Below are positions 33,259 to 42,079 of a stretch of 42,659 nucleotides of DNA, in pieces. The stretch comes from Natrialba swarupiae (GTDB taxonomy: Archaea; Halobacteriota; Halobacteria; Halobacteriales; Natrialbaceae): NCBI RefSeq assembly GCF_008245225.1, contig NZ_VTAW01000030.1:1-42659 (forward strand), given 5' to 3'. Below the pieces are notes generated by a model. It saw only the letters and a list, made by a program, of their open reading frames with translations, was not told where the DNA came from and searched no databases. Positions within the stretch are counted from its first letter, which is position 1. Each line of letters starts with the position of its first letter. The position numbers and the translations under genes were made by a program.

Positions 33259-34401
33259 TCAGGCCGAGCAGTTGTTCGGCCCCAGTTCGAGTTCGACCCG
33301 ATCCTCGGGGGGTAACTCGAGCGTCCCACGGTTGTGGTCGATGATCGTCTCGTAGTTCGACGGCTTCTCTCCGGCGTCGGCCATCCGGTCGACGAACGCC
33401 TCTTCCTCGAGAGCCAGGAGATCGATCCCCATTCGCGCCGCGCCGACGGTCGTCGTGATGGGCTTGCCAGGGGCGCCGTGTCCGAACTCGCCGTCGGAGG
33501 TGACCGTGACGTGGCCCGGGAGGACGATGATCCCCTCAGGCTGTGTCAGCACGGTTCGGTGGAGGGTCTCGTAGAGCATCCGTGCACCGCGTTCCCCGTC
33601 GTCTTCGCTGAACTCGAGTTCCGTCCGGCCGGTCGAATCGGCGTGTAAGGTGTCAGCGGTCAACAGCGCCCGGTCGTCCACCAGCAGGTTGATCATCTCG
33701 CTCGTGTGTCCCGGAGCGGGCAACGCCTTGAGTTCGCGAGTGCCGACCGAAAGCACCTCGTTGCGCTCGAGCGGCATATACTCGACGTCGACGCCGCGTT
33801 CGGTCGCACGTTCGCCTAAGTAGTAGGGCACCTCGAGCCGGTCGGCAAGCTCGCGACCGCCGGAAACGTGGTCGGCGTGGACGTGGGTGTCGATCACGCC
33901 CACGACCGAGATCCCCGCCTCCTCGGCGGCGATCACGTACTCGTCGACGTCGGCGGTCGGATCGACGACGACGGCATCGCCCGTTTTCTCGCAGCCGATG
34001 ACGTACCCGAGACACCCTTTCGCTCGACGCTGGACCTGGACGACGGTCAGGTCCGTCCCGACGTCGAGTTCGACCCGGTCGTAGACGCCGCTCCACTCTT
34101 TCATCCCGCCGTCGAGAGCCTGAACGTCGTAGCTCCTCGTCGCCGACTCGAGTTGCGTCGCGAGGTTGCCCGAGGAGATGCCTTTCGCACAGGTCGTGAT
34201 GACGCGTTCCGTGCCACCGATCGTCTCCTCGAACTCCTCGAGTCGACTGTCGATATCCTCTTCGGGACCGAACGGAAAGTGGATCGCTCCCGAGATGTGC
34301 CAGGACTCGAAGCTGTCCGCCGGGCGGGTGTCGACGAGGGTAAACTCGGCGTCCTCGTCCTGGAGTTGCGCGAGTCGGTCCGCGGAGAGGGTAGTAACCA
34401 T
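33259..34401 (-). CDS. Rhodanese and metallo-beta-lactamase fusion (persulfide dioxygenase-like)
   Basis: 380 residues. The N-terminal rhodanese domain (1-105) has the active-site loop TTCAKGISSGN with its Cys. The MBL domain (about 115-370) has THVHADH, the GHT metal ligand (PAPGHTSEMINL), TADTLHADS and LPGHVTV, matching ETHE1-type persulfide dioxygenases and CstB, which oxidise protein or glutathione persulfides and move sulfane sulfur. In the CstB-like fusions the rhodanese domain is C-terminal; here it is N-terminal. It may detoxify sulfide, and it lies 3.5 kb from the sulfide-using metYX unit. Exact activity is inferred. Confidence 0.88.
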   Translation of the reverse strand: MVTTLSADRLAQLQDEDAEFTLVDTRPADSFESWHISGAIHFPFGPEEDIDSRLEEFEETIGGTERVITTCAKGISSGNLATQLESATRSYDVQALDGGMKEWSGVYDRVELDVGTDLTVVQVQRRAKGCLGYVIGCEKTGDAVVVDPTADVDEYVIAAEEAGISVVGVIDTHVHADHVSGGRELADRLEVPYYLGERATERGVDVEYMPLERNEVLSVGTRELKALPAPGHTSEMINLLVDDRALLTADTLHADSTGRTELEFSEDDGERGARMLYETLHRTVLTQPEGIIVLPGHVTVTSDGEFGHGAPGKPITTTVGAARMGIDLLALEEEAFVDRMADAGEKPSNYETIIDHNRGTLELPPEDRVELELGPNNCSA

Positions 34402-34477
34402 AACCGTCGGTACGGGCGCGAGCGACTAAGGTATACTGTCGCCGCCACCTCGAGATCGCCCGCCGCTTTGTGATCGG

Positions 34478-34565
34478 CTAACCCCCTCCCAAGCATCGAC
34501 TGATGAGCGAAATCGACACCAACCGCATGATTTCGCCTATCAGTGCAGGCTTGCCAAAGCACTAG
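34478..34565. repeat. 88-bp palindromic element, family II copy 2
   Basis: Arms ACTGATGAGCGAAAT (34499-34513) and ATTTCGCCTATCAGT (34530-34544), outer ends CTA and CTAG. It is the same length (88 bp) as copy 1 at 111-198 and aligns with its reverse complement without gaps. Stem changes are paired (T/A in copy 1, C/G here; terminal C/G versus T/A), so the hairpin has been kept. It lies in the 294-nt gap upstream of the low-GC membrane protein gene. Confidence 0.75.
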
Positions 34566-34695
34566 TGCCGACTCATTGCGATCCGTATCAGATCCGACCC
34601 ACACGGATCAGCCAACCAGCGGTCGAACCCCGAGCTACCCTGTTTCAACGTTCACACCAGAATACTTTTTCAGGCCATTATACAATATTGTGGGT

Positions 34696-35100
34696 ATGTG
34701 TGCCCAGCGTACAACAGCGTCCGGAACACTCTTCGAACGTCCATCAAACCCGATCGGGTACGTTGCCATCCTCATGGCACTCATAACAGGGGTTCTCCAC
34801 CTGATTGCATCAACGAACGCTATCGAAATGAGTGTGGTATTAGCTATCCTCTTCGTTTTGAACGGAGTTGGATTCATTGGCGGAACGATCCTATACGTCA
34901 CGCGATATTGGCAACCGTGGTTGTTCATTGTTGCCGCCATCTACGCTGTCGTGACGATTCTGGCGCTTTTCCCTGTGCAAGGATGGGGCGTGGAGGCCTT
35001 CTATATGCAGGGAAGTCTAAATCCGATCGCAGTGATTACGAAAGCTGCCGAAGGCGTTCTCGCAGTCTGTGCCCTCTCTCTCTATTTCAGTACGCGTTAG
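34696..35100 (+). CDS. Orphan four-helix membrane protein, low GC
   Basis: 134 residues from the ATG at 34696. Helices: VAILMALITGVLHLIA, MSVVLAILFVLNGVGFIGGT, PWLFIVAAIYAVVTILALFP and AVITKAAEGVLAVCALSLYF. Related to small haloarchaeal membrane proteins of no known function. Its DNA is clearly less GC-rich than the neighbours, with A/T in many third positions, and it lies between two repeat elements (34478-34565 and 35170-35241), suggesting an acquired segment. TATA-like sequence about 26 nt upstream. Confidence 0.78.
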   Translation: MCAQRTTASGTLFERPSNPIGYVAILMALITGVLHLIASTNAIEMSVVLAILFVLNGVGFIGGTILYVTRYWQPWLFIVAAIYAVVTILALFPVQGWGVEAFYMQGSLNPIAVITKAAEGVLAVCALSLYFSTR

Positions 35101-35442
35101 TACTACCTCCGGACGCCGTATCCCACAACCAGACCGTTGCCGACAACGGATCGCCTACCGCTGCCCTCATACGGATTGCCGTCCCGGACGGACCGGCGCA
35201 CGGGTGGCGGATGTGCCGGACCTGACGGACAGTAAACCGTATCACGGCGTCTCGATTTATTCCTCGAGGCGGTCGAAAACGGGAGGACCCACCGTGCGAC
35301 GGTCGGCCGACCACCGAGCGCTCTCCGCGTCGGTAGGGCTGGTGGCCGGCGGCGGATGAACGAGATCACGAGACCCGTATCGAGGGCCGTGTTCGACTCC
35401 CGGACAGGTTCGTTTATCTGACAGTGTGTCGTACGACGATCT
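35101..35442. other. Intergenic region holding a family I element
   Basis: 342 nt. It contains the MITE-like element at 35170-35241 and, near its right end, GTTTATCTG about 30 nt before the SpoIIM-domain gene. Short Arg-rich frames are present on both strands but none has a credible start or recognised sequence; no other feature was seen. Confidence 0.5.
35170..35241. repeat. Family I MITE-like element, copy B (72 bp)
   Basis: Ends TACGGATTGCCGTC and GACAGTAAACCGTA, flanked by TCA/TCA (35167-35169, 35242-35244). The central hairpin (CCGGCGCAC / TGTGCCGG) has diverged from copies A and C and is 7 bp shorter. It reads in the opposite direction to copy A. In the common orientation its flanks are TGA/TGA, against TCA/TCA for A and C, so the flanks behave as duplicated target rather than as part of the inverted ends. 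Confidence 0.85.
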
Positions 35443-36978
35443 ATGTCGCTGTCAGATTCCGTCTCCGCCGTCGTTTCCGTCTTCCGTAACCGACCCGGGG
35501 ATCTCCTTCCGTTCTACTTCCTCGGGGCCGCCGTCCCCGCCATCGTTCGCGTCGTTCCCTTCGTCGCCGTCGTCGTCGGTTATCTCTACCTCGAGATGGC
35601 CGGCCACCTCGAGGGGCTTCCCGAGGCGCTGGCGGAGGTCGACGCCGCTCCGCCGGACCCCGACGCGAGCGAGGAGGAACTCGAGGCGTGGGCCGAGGAA
35701 CTCGTCTCTGCGCTCGAACCGTTCGTGACACCGGAAGCCGTCCTCGTGGTGGGTGCGCTCGTCGTCGTGACGGCGCTCGTGAGCCTACTCGTCGGGGTGA
35801 TCCTGTACGCGATCGCCTCGGCGGGCCAGCTGGCGACCTGTCACGCCCGACTCCGGGACGAGCGGGGGATCGTCGCAGGGATCGCCGGCGTCCGCCGGTA
35901 CTGGCTCCGGTTTCTCGCGTTGTTCGTCCTCGAGTTCCTGCTGTGGATGGTGGCGGCGGCCGTGGTCGGCAGCGTCGCCGCCCTCGCCGCCCTCGCAGTT
36001 GGGGTCCTGTCGCCGATAATCGGCGTCCTCGTCGGGTTCCTCGTGGCGCTCGTCCTGGTGGTTGTCCTCGCGGCGATCCGGGCGGTGTTCGCGTTCGCAC
36101 CGGTCGCCGTCGTCGTCGACGACGCCGGCGTCTTCGAGTCGCTCTCGAACACCGTCGGGTTCGTCCGCTCGCGGCCGATCGGTGCCGCCTTCTACTACGT
36201 CATCTCCGTCGGCTCGTTGCTCGCGGTATCGACCGTCTCGAGTATCCTCGTCCTCGTCGAAATTTTCGTGTTGACCACGGTCGTCATCACGGTGGCACTA
36301 CTCCCAGCACTCGGCCTGCTGAAGACCGCCCTCTACGCCCGGTACCGCGATCGACTCGCGCCGCCGGCGATGCCGGAGCGGTCGGTCCGCCGGCAGTTCC
36401 GTGACGGCCTCCGGCGGGGCTGGCGCGAGATGACGACGTTCGTCCGGGAGACGCCGGGCATCCACGCGGCCGTCGTCGTCCTCGGTCTCGCCTCGTTCGC
36501 GGTCGGCTGGATCGCCGCCGCGCCATACGAGGGTGCCGTCGAGGCGTCGATCCTCGCCCGACTCGAGGGGATCATCCCGCCGGCGTTCGCACTCGAGCTG
36601 TTCGGCAACAACTGGTTCGTCGCGATCACGACGGCCTTCAGCGGTGTCGTCTTCGCGATCCCGGCGATCGCCTCGTTGCTGTTCAACGGCGTCTACATGG
36701 GGATCGTCGGCCAGCTCGAGGCCGACCCCCTCACGTTGCTCGCGTTCGTGATTCCACACGGCGTCGTCGAGATTCCGGCGATCTTCGTCGCGAGCGCGCT
36801 CGGCGTCTGGATCGGCCTCGTCACCTGGCGCGCCTCCCGCGGGCGGATCGACCGGCCGACGTTCGCCGACGCCTTAGAGCGGGCGTTCTGGGTGCTCGTC
36901 GGGATCGGTATCCTACTCGCCATCGCGGCGGTCGTGGAAGCGTTCGTCAGCCCCTACTACTTCCGGCTATTCCTGTAA
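35443..36978 (+). CDS. SpoIIM-domain membrane protein
   Basis: 511 residues with about ten membrane helices. The N-terminal half (about 1-310) carries hydrophobic helices and an acidic loop (EVDAAPPDPDASEEELEAWA) resembling archaeal YIP1/DUF-type membrane domains. The C-terminal about 170 residues are a SpoIIM (stage II sporulation protein M) domain: FGNNWFVAITTAFSGVVFAI, LFNGVYMGIVGQLEADPLTL and FVIPHGVVEIPAIFVASALG. SpoIIM homologues in archaea are not sporulation proteins; a membrane-remodelling role is only suggested. GTTTATCTG lies about 30 nt before the ATG. Confidence 0.85.
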   Translation: MSLSDSVSAVVSVFRNRPGDLLPFYFLGAAVPAIVRVVPFVAVVVGYLYLEMAGHLEGLPEALAEVDAAPPDPDASEEELEAWAEELVSALEPFVTPEAVLVVGALVVVTALVSLLVGVILYAIASAGQLATCHARLRDERGIVAGIAGVRRYWLRFLALFVLEFLLWMVAAAVVGSVAALAALAVGVLSPIIGVLVGFLVALVLVVVLAAIRAVFAFAPVAVVVDDAGVFESLSNTVGFVRSRPIGAAFYYVISVGSLLAVSTVSSILVLVEIFVLTTVVITVALLPALGLLKTALYARYRDRLAPPAMPERSVRRQFRDGLRRGWREMTTFVRETPGIHAAVVVLGLASFAVGWIAAAPYEGAVEASILARLEGIIPPAFALELFGNNWFVAITTAFSGVVFAIPAIASLLFNGVYMGIVGQLEADPLTLLAFVIPHGVVEIPAIFVASALGVWIGLVTWRASRGRIDRPTFADALERAFWVLVGIGILLAIAAVVEAFVSPYYFRLFL

Positions 36979-37068
36979 GCGCCCGCCTCCCATCCAGTAT
37001 CGCGTCCGGCCTGGGCTCCCGGAACTGGCCGTCAACACGCTGAAGGACGCTGCTGACCCAGCGGCGGT

Positions 37069-37350
37069 ATGGACTCGAGTACCGACTTCGTGGAACTCGC
37101 CTCGCGGATTCACACGCAGTCGTGCGACGCCGCCGGCTCCGACACCGAGCGCGTGACGATCCGCTCGCTCGAGTCGGTCGATCCCGACTCGCTGTCGACG
37201 CTGCTCGAGGTCGCCGAGAACGACGGAGCCGCGCCGAGTGACCTCGTCTTCGTCCTCTCGCGGACGAACGTCGACCACCTCACCGAGCGCGCGTCCGAGA
37301 TCGACGACCCCGAGGCGATCGCCTGCGGGATACTGGGGGCGAATCCGTGA
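37069..37350 (+). CDS. Hypothetical small acidic protein
   Basis: 93 residues: MDSSTDFVELASRIHTQSCD, VTIRSLESVDPDSLSTLLEV, NDGAAPSDLVFVLSRTNVDH and a C-terminal IDDPEAIACGILGANP. Coding character is good (acidic, high third-position GC, no competing frame). No recognisable family, and no clear TATA box upstream. It converges with the MATE gene at 37444. Confidence 0.55.
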   Translation: MDSSTDFVELASRIHTQSCDAAGSDTERVTIRSLESVDPDSLSTLLEVAENDGAAPSDLVFVLSRTNVDHLTERASEIDDPEAIACGILGANP

Positions 37351-37443
37351 GCTCTGTCGACGATACTGTCTCGCAACTGCCGGGGCGTCGGTTCGAGCAT
37401 CCCCAACATCGACCCGCTCGTCGTACAGAACCGTCCCCAACGT

Positions 37444-38874
37444 TCAGCTCGGTTCGCCGGAGGGTCGATATCGTCGACTCACTTCCTTCCAGCGCCCGCG
37501 CCGGAACAGCCAGTAGTTGATCCCACCGGGCACGTACGTCTCGAGCAAGAGCGCCAGATAGAGTGCGACGATCCCGAGCGGCGTCACGAGCCCGAGCGCC
37601 GCGACCGGCAACGCGAACAGGTAGCGGCCGATAAGCGAGGCGACGAACGGCAACCGGGTGTCGCCCGCGCCGAGGAGAGCCCCCGCCGCGGCGCCGTCGA
37701 TACCCAATCCGATCGCACTGATCGCGCCGACAGCCACGAAGGTGCCGGCCTGAGCGGCCTCCGCCGGCGTTTCGACGAACAGGCTCGCGATCGGCTCCGC
37801 GAAGGCGACGACCAGGAGGGCGAGCCCGACGTAGATCACGATCGAGAGCCGGATGATCGCCCGGCCGTAGGCGCCGGCCTCGTCTTCCTCGCCGGCACCG
37901 AGTCGCTGACCGACGAGCGAACTCGAGGCGAGTCCGAGCCCCCAGTTGACGCTGTTGAGCAGGCTCCTGATCCGGCGGCCGACCTCGATCGCCGTGACGA
38001 TCACCGGACCGAACGTGGCTGCGATCCACAGAAGCGGGAAGACGATGATCCCCTGAGCGAGACGGCGGCCGATCTCCGGGGCCGAAATCTCGACGATCTG
38101 GCGGACGATAGCCGGTTCGAACCCGACTGCGGCGCGCGTGATCGGGACGGGACTCGGTTCCATGCCGAGGCTGCCGTACGATCGGCCGACCATTCCCCAG
38201 CCGAGGACCACCGTTACGACGCCGGTCGAGACGGTGGTACCGATCGCCGCCCCTGCGACGCCCATCTCGAATCCGAAGATGAGGACGGCGCTCAAGACGA
38301 TGTTGAGGACGGCGCCGCTGGCTCGAGCGACCATCTCGGTGAACGTGTCGCCGACGGCGGTGTAGGTGCGACTGGCGATCAGATTGAGCATCTCGAAGCC
38401 GATCGCTGGCGCGACGAAGACGAGGTAGGTACGACCGTGAGCGAGTGGCTCGGAACTCGGGTCGAACAGGCCGATCATCGGTCCGGCGAGAACGACGAAC
38501 GCGGCCATCATCGGCGTCGCCAACACGAACACCAGGAGAACGCTCTGCCCGACCACCAGCGACGCGCGCTCGCTCTCCTCACCGCCGTAGTTCTGCGAGA
38601 CGAGACTGACCGTCCCGCCTGCAAGCCCCAGCCCGATCATCGCGACGATCTCCCAGTAGGCGAGCGCAAACGCCATCCCCGCAGTTCCCGCCGTCCCGAC
38701 GGCGATTCCGACCATCGCCAGGTCCGCCGTCTGCTTGGACATGATCGCGAATCCGGTGACGATCCGGGGCCAGGCGAGGTCCGCCGTCCGGCGAAAGCGC
38801 TCGGCGTCGATGACTCCCAGTCGCTCGAGGAACCTCCCGACGACGTCGATCACGGCCGGATTCCGACGGTCCAT
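37444..38874 (-). CDS. MATE-family efflux transporter
   Basis: 476 residues, twelve helices in two homologous halves. The first half opens with LAWPRIVTGFAIMSKQTADL, then GLAGGTVSLVSQNYGGEESE, the MATE signature loop; the second with SAPEIGRRLAQGIIVFPLLW and NWGLGLASSSLVGQRLGAGE. These match the NorM/DinF-like branch that extrudes cationic drugs with Na+ or H+. Starts at the ATG at 38874. Substrate unknown. Confidence 0.9.
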   Translation of the reverse strand: MDRRNPAVIDVVGRFLERLGVIDAERFRRTADLAWPRIVTGFAIMSKQTADLAMVGIAVGTAGTAGMAFALAYWEIVAMIGLGLAGGTVSLVSQNYGGEESERASLVVGQSVLLVFVLATPMMAAFVVLAGPMIGLFDPSSEPLAHGRTYLVFVAPAIGFEMLNLIASRTYTAVGDTFTEMVARASGAVLNIVLSAVLIFGFEMGVAGAAIGTTVSTGVVTVVLGWGMVGRSYGSLGMEPSPVPITRAAVGFEPAIVRQIVEISAPEIGRRLAQGIIVFPLLWIAATFGPVIVTAIEVGRRIRSLLNSVNWGLGLASSSLVGQRLGAGEEDEAGAYGRAIIRLSIVIYVGLALLVVAFAEPIASLFVETPAEAAQAGTFVAVGAISAIGLGIDGAAAGALLGAGDTRLPFVASLIGRYLFALPVAALGLVTPLGIVALYLALLLETYVPGGINYWLFRRGRWKEVSRRYRPSGEPS

Positions 38875-39013
38875 CGTCGGACCGTTCCGTCACCGCTCCC
38901 TTCTCTCTGTCGCTTGCCGGTTATTCTCCCTCGAGTCGCGGTATCGATCGAGTCTCGGCCGTCGTCGCGAGCACGACCGCCGATCTCGAGGCCGATTCGG
39001 CCACAGCCAGCGA

Positions 39014-40099
39014 TCAGAGCCGCGAGAGCAACGCCTTGACGTGGTCGACCGAGACGAGCGAGGTCGGTCGATCCATGTGTACGCCGATTTCGCCGGCGGC
39101 AGCGGAGAGACCGACGTGCTGGAGCGGTTCCGGCAACGAGTACGCCCGACGGATCAGATGTCCGAGTTTCATCTCTCGGGCCAGGTCATCGCGCCAGGCG
39201 TCTTCGTACGCCGCGAGCGTCGCGGGTCGATCAGGATCGATTTCGCGAGCGGCGTGGTCCGCGCTGGTCATGCCGTAGAGGATGCCGCCGCCGGTGAACG
39301 GTTTGGTCTGGGCGGCCGCGTCGCCGATCAGGAACGCCCGTCTACTCGTCACCCGGTCGGGTGCGCCGATGGGAATCGCACCCGAACACCGGTGGGAGAC
39401 GTCGATCTCGTAGCCGTCGATCAGTTCCTCGAAATGTTTGGTGACCTGGACGCCCGGCGGCGCGGCGAGTCCGTACTCGACGCCTTCCTCGCCCCGTGGG
39501 ATGCGCCACGCGAAGAACGTCGGCGCGGTGAGGTGGACGTCGACGAAGTCGTCGTGATCGTCCTCTTTCGAAAAGGCGAGCACGCCGTGGAGCAACTCCT
39601 CCGGCTGTGAGAGCCCGAGTTCGTTTCGGACCCGCGATCGAGGGCCGTCACAGCCGGCCAACATTTTCGCTTCGAACGTTTCGGTGCCGTCGGGGCCGTT
39701 CGCGACGACCTCGACGCGGTCGGGTCGCTCCGTGACGTCGGTAACGGTGTGGCCCTCGAGGACGTCCGCACCTGCCTCGCGAGCCAGGTCCGCGAGGTGA
39801 CGATCCAGCCCGACGCGGTCGATGACGTTCGAGGCGACCTCGCGTTTGTAGAAGGGGTAGGCATCGCTGTGGGGGCCACCGACGTGAAATCGTGCGCCGT
39901 AGACCTCGTTCTGGAACAGCTCCGAACGTGCTCCTGGGCCGGTGAAGTTCCAGATATCGGTGCTGACGTGGCCCGAACAGGCAAGCGGCGTGCCGATCTC
40001 TCCCTTCTCGAGTGCCAGCACGTCGTAGCCGTTCTCGGCGGCCCGCCTGGAGAACCGTGCCCCGGCAGGACCGACGCCGACGACGACGAAATCGTACAT
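39014..40099 (-). CDS. Geranylgeranyl reductase family FAD protein
   Basis: 361 residues from the ATG at 40099; an AT-rich TATTTACGAC is about 28 nt upstream, which favours this over the open frame to 40273. N-terminal FAD motif VVGVGPAGARFSRRAAENGY; CSGHVSTDIW; and the family marker GDAAAQTKPFTGGGILYGM. Family members reduce the isoprenoid chains of archaeal lipids or of menaquinone/chlorophyll precursors. Haloarchaea carry several paralogues, so which substrate this one uses is not given by sequence. Confidence 0.87.
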   Translation of the reverse strand: MYDFVVVGVGPAGARFSRRAAENGYDVLALEKGEIGTPLACSGHVSTDIWNFTGPGARSELFQNEVYGARFHVGGPHSDAYPFYKREVASNVIDRVGLDRHLADLAREAGADVLEGHTVTDVTERPDRVEVVANGPDGTETFEAKMLAGCDGPRSRVRNELGLSQPEELLHGVLAFSKEDDHDDFVDVHLTAPTFFAWRIPRGEEGVEYGLAAPPGVQVTKHFEELIDGYEIDVSHRCSGAIPIGAPDRVTSRRAFLIGDAAAQTKPFTGGGILYGMTSADHAAREIDPDRPATLAAYEDAWRDDLAREMKLGHLIRRAYSLPEPLQHVGLSAAAGEIGVHMDRPTSLVSVDHVKALLSRL

Positions 40100-40269
40100 G
40101 TCCGTCACGTTTCCGTCGGGTCGTAAATAGTTTCTCGAGCGAGTCCGAACGCGATCCGAATCGAAAGCGCCGCGGGGCTTTGTCGCCGCCGATCGGGATA
40201 TCTCGCGGTCGCCGGTGCAATCGGGGATGGAAGATTGCACCGCCCTCTCGAGGGAACAGTCCGTACGGC

Positions 40270-40608
40270 TCACCGGATCATCGTCAACAGCATCGTAAAC
40301 TGTGCCGGTGCATCGACCGCGTGCGGAACGTTCGCGGGCATGAATATGGATTCGCCGCGCTGTAGTTCGTGTTCGTCTCCGTCGATCGTGATCGAACCGG
40401 TCCCCTCGAGAACCTGGACCAGTGCGGTGTGGGGGGCGGCGTGTTCGCTGATCCGTTGTCCCTCGTCGAGGGCGAACGCGGTTACCGTCGTGGACGACTC
40501 GTCCACCAGCGTTTTGCTCACGATCGAGTCCGACTGGTACTCGATCACGTCGGCGAGGTCGACGACCGTTCCCTCGAGTTCCACCACGCTATCGTTGACG
40601 TTTCCCAT
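40270..40608 (-). CDS. Cupin domain protein
   Basis: 112 residues from the ATG at 40608. A single beta-barrel cupin: EGQRISEHAAPHTALVQVLE, GTGSITIDGDEHELQRGESI and FMPANVPHAVDAP provide the metal-binding His and Glu positions and the second-motif PxxxPH. Very similar in form to haloarchaeal small cupins of unknown function. It follows the reductase gene upstream of the mobile region, in the same direction. Confidence 0.85.
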   Translation of the reverse strand: MGNVNDSVVELEGTVVDLADVIEYQSDSIVSKTLVDESSTTVTAFALDEGQRISEHAAPHTALVQVLEGTGSITIDGDEHELQRGESIFMPANVPHAVDAPAQFTMLLTMIR

Positions 40609-40819
40609 ACAACTTCCTCGAGTCGGGACGGCCTTGAGAGTCGTCCCGCACACGTTCGGATAGTGCCGTTTCGTGGGTTCGCATCGCACGTGATGGGGTT
40701 CGGAAGTGAAGGACCATTTAGTTGACTACGCTGGATTTAGCGTGTCGGGAGACCCTCATCGAACCCCGGCAGGTAGTCACGCCCACCTTTTTTGCTCTGT
40801 TGAAGAGCGATCCAATCGG

Positions 40820-40834
40820 GCACTGTCTAGTTCC
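40820..40834 (-). mobile_element. Displaced 3' end of the IS6-family remnant
   Basis: The bases GGGCACTGTC upstream of TAGTTC look like an IS6-type terminal repeat (GGCACTGT). In the minus-strand reading the IS6 transposase would end ..EVLN, TAG, directly followed by GACAGTGCCC. The IS701-type element was inserted at this point, separating it from the rest at 42080. Confidence 0.6.
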
Positions 40835-42079
40835 TTGACTTCGCACCTTATGCTGATAGAGCGCGTAGAGACAGCGTTGAACGCTGATGTTCCCCGTTAC
40901 GTCGTTCCTGTCATGTACTGAGCCAATCGACCAGTTGGAGTGTTTCTCGACGAGGCAGAAACACCACGCTAAGACCTACGTCACAGGTCTTGTTGCGGCC
41001 AGCAACAAGACCGTCCAAGGGATTTCGAACTACGTTCTACCGGCCAAAAGTGAGCGCGCCCTGAACAAGTTCCTCACCGAGTATAACTGGGACGAAGACC
41101 AGCTCAACAAAGAACGTCTCGCGCTTCTCCAACAGATGAACGACACGAAGTGGAGCAGTGACGGTGTCGTCATCATTGACGACACCTTCACGCACAAAAC
41201 CGGCGAGAATATCCCGAACGCCGGAAAATTCTACGACCACACGATTCGTGGCTATATCTGGGGCCAGAATCTGGTTTATGCACTCTACGCCGACGAGAAA
41301 ACCACCTATCCACTCGGCTTTCGTCTCTACGAAAAGGACGCACAGCGGCGGGTTGAGTTGGCTATTGAACTCGTCGACGAACTCATCGAGATAGGTGTCC
41401 GCCGGGACACCTATCTCTTCGACATGAGCTACTGTTCCCAGGAGTTCGTCACTCACCTCGAAACCTACGGCAAAGAGTGGTTTTCAGCCGTCAAAAGCGA
41501 CGCACGTGTCTTGTACGGTGGTGAACGAATCCGGGTCGATGCGCTGGCCGAGCGCATCGACACCGTTCCACGGACGATCGACGGCGAAACCTACCACATC
41601 TGGACGCAAAAACGCGACGTGAGCCGTCTTGGTGAGGTGAAACTCCTGATTACGACGAAAAAAGCTAGCGACGAGGATGACGAACTGAGCGTGAAGTACA
41701 TCGTCTCGAACAAAATCGACGCGCCAGCGAGCCATCTCATCGCGTTGTACGCGATGCGATGGCGTGTGGAGACGTTCTTCAGGGACACCAAGCAGGATCT
41801 CGGTTTTGGAGACTGCGAGCTCCGGCATGCCGCAGGTGCCAGTCGCCACTGGCACCTGCTGATGCTGGCCTACAGCCTCCTCAAGCTCGGTACTGCACAC
41901 AGCGCCCTTGGAACGATTCTCGAACGAGCAACCTCGCTGCGTAACGATATCAAGCGATCCTTCCGCGAAAGTGTTGAAAACCTCCTGTCCTGGGCACTCA
42001 ACAGCCCAAACCGTAGTACCGACGAGCTAATGCACCAGATCGAAGGCATGTTCGTCTAACGTGCGAAGTCAAGTAGTTC
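40829..42079 (+). mobile_element. IS701-type insertion sequence with TAGTTC target duplication
   Basis: Element body 40835-42073 with inverted ends CTTGACTTCGCAC (left) and GTGCGAAGTCAAG (right). TAGTTC is directly repeated at 40829-40834 and 42074-42079. One transposase gene fills it (40887-42059). The exact duplication suggests a recent, intact insertion. IS701 elements usually duplicate 4 bp; six bases repeated here may include chance extension or a subgroup difference. Confidence 0.85.
40887..42059 (+). CDS. IS701-family DDE transposase
   Basis: 390 residues. Catalytic triad candidates: Asp in VVIIDDTFTHKTG, Asp in DTYLFDMSYCSQ and Glu in MRWRVETFFRDTKQDLGFGD; the YxxRW-VE-F-K pattern is typical of IS4-like/IS701 transposases. 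The N-terminus RQKHHAKTYVTGLVAASNKT, then ALNKFLTEYNWDEDQLN, is the haloarchaeal IS701 type. Base composition is lower in GC than the chromosome. The frame is intact, so the element may still be active. Confidence 0.9.
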   Translation: MFPVTSFLSCTEPIDQLECFSTRQKHHAKTYVTGLVAASNKTVQGISNYVLPAKSERALNKFLTEYNWDEDQLNKERLALLQQMNDTKWSSDGVVIIDDTFTHKTGENIPNAGKFYDHTIRGYIWGQNLVYALYADEKTTYPLGFRLYEKDAQRRVELAIELVDELIEIGVRRDTYLFDMSYCSQEFVTHLETYGKEWFSAVKSDARVLYGGERIRVDALAERIDTVPRTIDGETYHIWTQKRDVSRLGEVKLLITTKKASDEDDELSVKYIVSNKIDAPASHLIALYAMRWRVETFFRDTKQDLGFGDCELRHAAGASRHWHLLMLAYSLLKLGTAHSALGTILERATSLRNDIKRSFRESVENLLSWALNSPNRSTDELMHQIEGMFV

